A stretch of 64,000 nt of DNA from Marsupella aquatica (taxonomy: Eukaryota; Marchantiophyta). The DNA lies in contig OZ316892.1 in assembly GCA_973895155.1 (NCBI GenBank), forward strand, positions 27,094,001-27,158,000. Reading direction: 5' to 3'. The translations under genes were made by a program, and so were the position numbers. Under the pieces are notes generated by a model, which was not told the origin of the DNA, ran no database searches, and was given only the letters and a program-made list of their open reading frames with translations. Positions 57,906 to 64,000 of this stretch are shown here, piece after piece (position 1 is the stretch's first letter; each line of letters opens with the position of its first letter).

Positions 57906-58969
57906 AGTTTGTTCCCAAACTCCACTCAGAGATCAAGCGAAAGCTCTTGATTTTTGACCTTAATAAGGTTTGTTTCGATTCCGTTAAGAGTAAAAGCTCT
58001 GGACCATTTTAGAGGCTCACATCTGTGAGGGGCGTTCACTGGGGAAGACGAGGCGGGAACACATTTATGTATGTGGAGCGTCCAGGACTTCACAAATTTT
58101 TACAAGTGATTTTCAGGTATTACGATGTCGCGATTTGGACTTGCACGGGAAGGCCGAGAACAAATGAAATTATGGATCTTGTTTTCAACGATGTTGAACG
58201 AAAGCAGTTCAAGATTGTATTCACCCAAGAAGAAACGTTTGACACTGGCTTTTTGAGGTCAGATATTACGGATGGGAAGGCAAACATACTTCTCAAGGAA
58301 ATCCAAACTGTTTGGGATCATTTTGGCAATAGATATGGTCCGACAAATACTGTTCTCATTGATGACTCTCCTCTGAAGTGTTTTGCGAATCCAAATGTTA
58401 ACACATTGTTTCTAGTTCCATTTGTTCACAACATGGGAGGCGACACTTTTTTGATGGAGATATTGCTTCCACTTCTTCAAAGAATGCACAATGCTTTTGA
58501 TGTAAGACACTTTTTGAATGTTAACTACCCAAAATGGTCCGCCTACAATAAGGGTGAAGCCCAAAGAAGGCATGGTGATATCTTTGCAGGACTCACTCAA
58601 GCCTGGAGGCACCGTGTTGCTGGCATCGTCGATAATTTCACTGTCCTTGATCACACGACAGACGAGATTTCCTGGGAAGTGAAGCATATCGTGCAAAGTT
58701 TGCCACCGGTGCAGGATATGAGTGATCTTGACATCAATTCAATTGCTAAAGCTCTACTTGGAGATGGTTATTCCGGCCCATATTTGCAAAATAAGCGGCA
58801 ATTTGTTTGGGAAGTCCTAAAAACTAGGGACCTTACTTCTAAACTGTTTAGAAACTTGTATCCTAAAGACGCTTGCAACCGAGATAGAAAGGTTCAAGAT
58901 AAGTCAGGAAGTAGACTTACTTGCTCAAATATGTTTTGTAGCGACACACATTCAATGATCGTTATTTAA
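57906..58969 (+). pseudogene. FCP1/NIF-like HAD phosphatase domain, DLN variant, one stop
   Basis: Follows acceptor TATGTTTGCAG at 57905, so it may be the last exon of the Ulp1 gene or its own gene. KRKLLIFDLNKVCFDS holds the HAD nucleophile Asp (57956), but the second Asp of the DxDGT motif is Asn and Thr is absent. TAG at 58010-58012 interrupts the frame. Then come YVERPGLHKFLQVIFRYYDV and AIWTCTGRPRTNEIMD (motif II with Thr), and VLIDDSPLKCFANPNVN (motif III with paired Asp). FCP1-type enzymes remove phosphates from RNA polymerase II tails or other nuclear proteins. Plant genomes have DxN members of doubtful activity. Ends TAA/58969 with no further domain. Confidence 0.78.
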
Positions 58970-59298
58970 AAATTTGGAGACTTGTAACATGATTGAGGGG
59001 AGGCCTATTACAAGTAAACAATTGTTATGGACTTCTGTATGGTTCCCGTTAGTGGCTGACAATGAAAATGTGACATTACTTATGTGACTATTCTCCACCA
59101 AATTTGTACGCCAAAAATGTATTTTACATGGATTTGGAAATTTCAACTGGTGTTTAGGAAACTTGAAAGAGTGTTCTAGAAATTCCAGTTCCAAGTTTTG
59201 GAAACTTCATTTAAGGTTGTTGGATAATGTATTTATTTAATTTGGAAATTTTACTAAGTCACTTTGGAAAAAAGAATTTCCAGAATTAGTGAAATCAC
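58970..59298 (+). other. Downstream non-coding stretch
   Basis: Repeated short TGGAAA(T/C)TT and TTCCAG phrases, AT-rich, no ORF. Possibly the 3' untranslated part of the gene above. Confidence 0.4.
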
Positions 59299-59601
59299 TG
59301 ATGCGTATGGCCGGGGGCGTATCCGAGCGGCTGCGTACGCAGCCGCGTACGCCTGAGTAAAGTTAAGGGAGTCACGACCGGCAGGGAAAGGAATCGGTCG
59401 GGGGTGGGAGAACAAGCCAACCGGGCATAGCCACTTCGTGGCTTAAGGCAATTTGGGGAGGGCTAGGCATTCGTAAGGCAGCTATCGGGCGGTAGCTTCT
59501 GTGCTATCGTGGGGATTCTTTGTTTAGTCAGATCCTCATAAGTGTAGCTTATTAGTATAGAATAGTAGTTTGAATTCTCGCATAATATGTAGGTGTACAG
59601 T

Positions 59602-59830
59602 GTGCATGCTATAGTGTACGGTCTATAGCGTGCTGCATGCTATACAGTATACAATCTATAGTGTGCATGCTACAGTGCACGACCTACAATGTGCATGCTA
59701 TAGTGTACGGTCTACAGAGTGCATGCTACAATATACGATCTATAGTGTGCATGCTACAGTGCACGACCTACAGTATGCATGCTACAGTGTACGATCTACA
59801 ATGTGCATGCTACAATGTACTGCCTACAGT
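59602..59830 (+). repeat. 28-bp tandem repeat, about 8 copies
   Basis: Each unit is GTGCATGCTACAGTG followed by YACGAYCTACAAT, with C/T and A/G variation; copy 2 has a small insertion. GCATGC occurs in every unit, with a CATGCA RY-type motif in at least one. Short frames here are artefacts of the repeat. Confidence 0.92.
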
Positions 59831-59938
59831 TGCTCCACTCACGTAACTACAATACTAGCACACTTACTTGCCTTGGAGTGTGACACATGGCTTCCATCCG
59901 TGTGCCATGCTTGATCTGTGTGCTTGAGGTGTGAGCAT

Positions 59939-59946
59939 TATAAATA
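59939..59946 (+). promoter_or_regulatory. TATA box
   Basis: TATAAATA followed by a CT-rich segment (GGCTCTCTCCCCTCACTCTC), as in plant core promoters and LTR promoters. Downstream transcript unit unknown. Confidence 0.5.
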
Positions 59947-60047
59947 AAGAGGAGAGGGGCTCTCTCCCCTCACTCTCTATTTTTCATCAACTAAGTTGTG
60001 AAGCCTTAAGAATCCATTGGACTTGATGACCTCTTCTATGAATATAA

Positions 60048-60338
60048 CCCTTATGAAGTAGACCCACTCATGCACGCTTGCTTAGAGCTTCGGCTCGGCC
60101 AGAGATATTTTGTGTGAGTTGATCCTTCAGAAAGTGTTATCATTTGATAGAAGGTGGTTATTAAGTCCTAAGGAGTTGGAAAGTGCTCAACAATACCTTG
60201 ACATCATATGCTCCTTTTGGGTGAAACCCTTATGAAGTAGACCCACGCATGCACGCTAGCTTGGAGCTTAACTCAGTCAGTGGTAATTTGTATGCGTTGG
60301 ACCTTCAGATAGTGTTTTCATTCAAAAGAAGATAAACC
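60048..60338 (+). repeat. Two-copy duplication with 179-bp period
   Basis: CCCTTATGAAGTAGACCCAC at 60048 and at 60227 begin copies that share CATGCACGCT(T/A)GCTT(A/G)GAGCTT and CCTTCAGA(A/T)AGTGTT over about 110 bp. Confidence 0.88.
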
Positions 60339-60675
60339 AACACCTACATGTATATACTTAGAGTTAACTCAATGCATAGTATTTGTTTGAATGAATGATC
60401 TTTTTTTGTTGTATCTTGTCATTAGAATGAATATTAGTTAGATCCAGGAATATTTGATAGTACGATAATGCCTAGACCAATAGCTGTTCTTCCTCTCCCT
60501 AATCCTTTCCTTATTAGAATTCATGTACTCCAAAAATAGATAATGCGTCAGCATATGACTTTTCACTTTGGAGAAGCATTTGCAACTGTAGTGTTAAATT
60601 CAATAGAGCCACTTGTATACCCTTATGTAGTTTACGGGCAAGATTGGGCTTGCACAATTTTTATCTTGTATTGAG

Positions 60676-60885
60676 ATGGATCTCAACAAACCTCCTTCCG
60701 ATGAACCTCTCATTTCTTTCTCGTTGGGAGATATTCATTTTGTAACTCGACCCAAGGTAGCTGCCAAGGAGGCAATAGTCCGTAGGTATGGAGAAAAGGT
60801 TTATGATGTTGTGCTTTCATTCACAGAACCATTCCTTGTGGTGTCTGCTACCCTGTCTAGGATAGTAATCATGATTTTAACTTAA
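60676..60885 (+). CDS. Short hypothetical ORF, 69 codons
   Basis: MDLNKPPSDEPLISFSLGDI then a basic stretch and a hydrophobic C-terminus (VVSATLSRIVIMIL). ATG in fair context. No family recognised. It lies at the right edge of the cargo beside the Copia-A leader. It could be a chance frame or the start of a truncated gene. Confidence 0.25.
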   Translation: MDLNKPPSDEPLISFSLGDIHFVTRPKVAAKEAIVRRYGEKVYDVVLSFTEPFLVVSATLSRIVIMILT

Positions 60886-60939
60886 GTTCTCTCTTGACAT
60901 TAACAACCATAGGCCCGGTGCTTCCTCAAGAACCACATT

Positions 60940-61797
60940 TTCCCCCCGGCCAGCACCGTGTGTTTCTTAAAAAATGGGGGTGTGGGGGGGGGGAAGACTA
61001 CGCGGGGCCAGAGAGGATCAGGTATCAGGGAGGAGGGGGGAGGCACACACCCAAATACACACTCAAGGTCCCCCCTTAGGCCCCCTTTAAACGGAAAAAT
61101 TAACCCTTAATTAACCTAAAATGCTGATTACGCACCTTAAATGCCACGGTTTTAAACGAGAAAAGTGAACGCTGCTGACGGGAAACGTTGCCGAATTGCA
61201 TCGGCATAGTCTGCAGCTCCAGCAGAGTAAAAAAATTCTGTCGTGTCGCCTTCACTCCGCGTCAAGTGCCAATCCCAAGCTCAAAACGACCGCCTCGCCA
61301 TGATCAAACCGTTGAGCCGTGGCACTTCGCGTTTCTTGCACTGAGTCGGACGTCATGAAGAGAAACCTGGTTTAGATGAGAAGAATCTCCATAGCTTGGG
61401 AAAAAACCTGAACGCCTCCGGCACTCGTCACGTCTCACTTGGTAACAACTCGGCAACAATCCAGCTACCGAAATGACCAGCTCGCTTCAACCTTCAACTT
61501 GAGCTATAATGTGCAATCCCTCCCGCACCGCACAGCTCACACCATTGAAAAATGCAAACTCTGGTCTCTCCCCCGAAAAGCCATCGAACACGAATAAAAC
61601 CTGAATGATGCAAACTTCGATTCCTTCACACCACGGATACCGATCAGCGAGTTCTAACCACCGTTAGAAAGCCCTCTCACTAACCTATCCGCTCAACCAT
61701 CCATATTTTAGTTTCATGCAATAAAACTTCGAATGTACCATCGACAATGAACGCTGGAAAAACCCGTCACGAAGAAACCTTGTCTCCTCCCAGGCAT
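60940..61797 (-). other. Copia-A 5' leader remnant
   Basis: Matches the Copia-B leader (CGTCAAGTGCCAATCCC, CACACC(G/A)(T/C) and CTCCCAGGC(T/A)TGCTCTG blocks) from the primer site to about 61170, more weakly to about 60940. A G-rich run (61-bp segment near 60975-61040) could form G-quadruplexes. The foreign block begins at or before 60940. Confidence 0.7.
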
Positions 61798-61809
61798 GCT
61801 CTGATACCA
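61798..61809 (-). other. Copia-A primer-binding site (initiator tRNA-Met)
   Basis: The minus strand reads TGGTATCAGAGC two bases after the 5' LTR end. Confidence 0.95.
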
Positions 61810-61811
61810 CT

Positions 61812-62155
61812 TGTTGAGCATAGACGATATTCACAACTGCAAGCCCATGAACCATCCAACGTACAAGAGTCGACACAGAGAGATACGTGGTTCACCTCCA
61901 CATGAGGCTACGTCCACGGGAACACACAAGAACTTTACTGTACTCTAGGCCGACCGGCCATACCAAGCATCCATAGCGCAAGCTCTCTCTATCTCTCAAC
62001 TAGCTCCGTAACATTGAGCCTAAGTTCCACTAGGGTCTGGCATCAGCCCTGGCTTAATACACAACAGCACTACCGCTAACATTAGCTAAGTCCTAACCCG
62101 AGTTAGCCTAACTGTGGTTACCTCATGAGTCACAAGACTAGAGCAATATCTAACA
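61812..62155 (-). repeat. Copia-A 5' LTR (344 bp)
   Basis: Plus-strand TGTTGAGC to ATCTAACA, same length as the copy at 49068-49411 with about 14 differences, most of them transitions. Confidence 0.95.
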
Positions 62156-62160
62156 AAAAC

Positions 62161-64000
62161 TACCCTACTCTTCGTCGCACATGACGTGTCATTTTGTGGA
62201 AGTAAAACCCCCAAGAGAGAATCATGCAAACTCTCAATACAAAGTATTTAATAGTGTCACTTAACATACTTAATTAATGTGATTTGGGCTAAAAAAATGG
62301 TCATGCATAAAGTGTGAGTCACTCTGATTTTGGCATCACACTAAGTATATACTCACACTATTTAAGGTGGACAATATAGTGTATCAGATGAGTCAACAGG
62401 TAATTTCCTAACCTATCTAGCATGCAAGTGGCAGGTTAACTCATGTGCCTGAGTATAATTGTGCACTTAACCTTCTAGAAGGGATTCCATTCAAGTGAAT
62501 TTGCAGTAATGTGCCCCCTCTTGCCATATATATAACTAAGATAAGGACATAGCATACACCGATTTAGGGGGGAGAATTAGAGTAACTGTCAAGGACCAAG
62601 GCTCATCAAGAGGACTCTTTCAGCTGCCAGCACTTCTTTCTCCCTTAGTCATCTTGTATGCCTATTCCCAGGAGGAGGAGGAGTGGTTGCAGGCCAGAAT
62701 GACTACCTGTTTTTTTACAATCAAGTCTAGTTATATGTTGATTGAAGAAAATGAAGTGGCCCGTGCAGTTGTAGTAGTGGGATCTGAAAATACAATTATG
62801 TATCATGTAGTTGGGAATATTATATGGTTGTAATATTTCCACAGATATATTGGAAGTCATAACCAAGCAATAGAAAACCTAGAGGAGACTTTTCTTCGCA
62901 TTCTTTGACAAAGAAGTCACATACTTTTTAAATTTTTTGCAGATAGAAAGAGAGGAAACAGCTGAAAAGGAGTGGCCCGGATGCTGCCAACACCCATGGA
63001 ACCCAGCCATCAACCACCACTAAGGGGAAAGCAAAACAACACCCAGATATGAAGTCTACGCTTTTCTTTATTGACTTGATTATCGGTACAATGGGAAATT
63101 ATGAGATTTTTTGGATTGCATTTGTTATCTTCCTTATTCCATTGAGTCCTAGGTCACCAAATTCCAAAACACTGTTTAAATCTAATGATTTGCATCATAC
63201 ATGCCTGAACACCTTCCATTGTCATAAGTGAGTATTTAGATTTCATCAATTTACTTGACAAGTTAAGTTTCCCAGAAGCTGCTTCAGTATTACTCTATTC
63301 ACCCCTTAAAATTTCAAGCCTATCCTAGCCACTTAAATGCCATAACAGGCCAGATTTCACTTTACATGAACTTGAGTACACAATCTTGCAAAACCATTTC
63401 CCTATCCTAGTCATTTCCTCGAGAGCCCCTCGTGGGTCCGTCTTTGCTGATGTGTCCATACTTTTATATTAAAAACTTAGGGGCACTTTACAAGAAAGAG
63501 CCCACAGAGTGAGTGACTTCTCCCATACCAGGTCTAGCTGGCCATGTTCAACCTAAAATATAGGGCTTAGATGAAAGGAGGAGCATGTGTGGGGAGTGCA
63601 ATTCCAAGAGATCGGGGGGACAAAAGTTTACGCCACCTCTTGGGTCTATACTTTGGGCACAAAAATAGTGTACACGTCATGACTCAATTCTACTGATTGG
63701 GAGACCCACCAATAGCCATGTAGGCTGTTGAAAACCAGAGATGAAAGGGCCACTTAAAGTCTTCTACAGTCAAGAAGACCTCTAAACTAAAGGCTAGAAA
63801 GAAAAAAAGTGTCCTTTCCTATCATTCTTGTAAAGTCCCTTTTAGTAAAAAATGTACCTGGGTACATTTATAGGATATTGCATTTATTTTCTCCATAGCT
63901 TACACAGTTTGGGTAATCTAGACACTGAATTGTGTCCCCAGCTCTTGTGAAGCACCCAAACTCCCATCGCCACCCTATTATTTCACTACAGTAGCTCTTG
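62161..64000. other. Right flank, no supported gene
   Basis: The first ~100 bases complete the 540-bp repeat split by Copia-A (CCCTACTCTTCGTCGCAC). 62270-62400 has AGTGTGAGTCAC and TCACACTA phrases related to 48060-48200. Beyond that there are only short frames without recognisable protein, and no RNA gene. Confidence 0.5.

Larger units (their letters stand above)
59299..60400 (+). repeat. LTR-like block with palindrome, tandem repeat, TATA box and duplication
   Basis: From TGATGCGTATGG it holds a 20-bp perfect palindrome GCGGCTGCGTACGCAGCCGC (59327-59346), the 28-bp tandem array, TATAAATA at 59939-59946 followed by a CT-rich leader, and a 179-bp-period duplication. This set fits a solo LTR, but no second copy, primer site or target duplication confirms it. 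Confidence 0.4.
49068..62155 (-). mobile_element. Copia-A, Ty1/copia element with its centre replaced by ~9.2 kb
   Basis: Minus-strand element with 344-bp LTRs at both ends, near-identical flanks AAAAT (49063-49067) and AAAAC (62156-62160), a primer site after the 5' LTR and a polypurine tract before the 3' LTR. The flanking 540-bp repeat reads straight across it, proving one insertion. Pol is present only from integrase C-terminus to RNase H (about 51680-49634). Gag, protease and most of integrase are missing, and unrelated DNA fills about 51690-60930. LTRs differ at about 14 sites (~4 percent). Confidence 0.92.

Noticed and set aside
57968-58012. 45-bp intron (GTTTGT ... TTTTAG) that would remove the stop in the phosphatase
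   Set aside because: Shorter than typical plant introns; a CAG to TAG mutation is simpler. RNA data would decide.
59602-59830. CRISPR-like array of 28-bp repeats
   Set aside because: The units are contiguous with no unique spacers and the setting is eukaryotic.
59630-59914. ORFs of 94 and 69 codons over the tandem array
   Set aside because: Produced by the 28-bp repeat; residues repeat with the DNA unit.

Overview
The window looks like a retrotransposon-packed nuclear segment of a land plant or close streptophyte relative. The support is plant-type Ty1/copia elements primed by initiator tRNA-Met, Ty3/gypsy elements with one plant tRNA-Asp primer site, PIF/Harbinger transposases with a Myb/trihelix partner protein, TA-flanked foldback MITEs, and spliceosomal GT-AG junctions. 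The elements feel more bryophyte, lycophyte or fern-like than angiosperm, but the species cannot be fixed from sequence alone. I found no intact single-copy housekeeping gene, no tRNA or rRNA gene and no CRISPR array. Most of the window is nested mobile DNA.

Layout. (1) 1-13183: a young Ty3/gypsy element, Gypsy-1 (+), with gag, protease, reverse transcriptase, RNase H, integrase and a long post-pol coiled-coil reading frame. Bases 1-2339 repeat 10845-13183 at about 99.4 percent identity, so the window starts either inside a very long LTR that carries coding sequence or inside an upstream tandem copy. (2) 13184-16056: the 3' half of Copia-C (+), into whose integrase Gypsy-1 inserted. (3) 16057-19640: decayed minus-strand coding remnant, GTAC-rich repeats and a hairpin. 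(4) 19640-22210: Harbinger-1 (transposase + and Myb-like protein -, convergent). (5) 22411-25500: an unclassified LTR-like stretch with a GC-rich island and a broken coiled-coil ORF. (6) 28060-29412: Harbinger-2. (7) about 29413-33032: Gypsy-2, reduced to LTR, tRNA-Asp primer site and gag. (8) 34671-47160: a foldback/MULE-like element with about 450-bp inverted termini. It contains a 477-bp MITE and the complete Copia-B (-, 37727-46976, target duplication GAAAT). Copia-B's own 3' LTR holds a 2465-bp non-autonomous DNA transposon. (9) 49068-62155: Copia-A (-). Its LTRs and flanks show one original insertion, but gag to mid-integrase has been replaced by about 9.2 kb of foreign DNA. (10) 62161-64000: flanking DNA with no supported gene.

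The most interesting part is the cargo inside Copia-A (about 51700-60900). It has a TATA promoter with three upstream repeats, a spliced coiled-coil gene, a large lysine-rich protein with a Ulp1-type (C48) cysteine protease whose His/Asp/Gln/Cys residues are all present, and immediately downstream an FCP1/NIF-like HAD domain with a DLN variant motif. A recurrent ~21-bp palindrome family built on TCTACGCGA / TCGCGTAGA occurs at least six times only in this cargo, three copies within one intron. No transposase was seen, so this is either captured host gene material or the core of an undescribed mobile element carrying Ulp1 and a phosphatase-like domain.

Most coding frames are broken. Many of the in-frame stops fit C-to-T change of CAG or CGA codons, and LTR differences in Copia-B are almost all transitions, as expected of methylated, silenced DNA. 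Nesting order: Gypsy-1 is younger than Copia-C; the 2465-bp transposon is younger than Copia-B; Copia-B and the MITE are younger than the foldback element.
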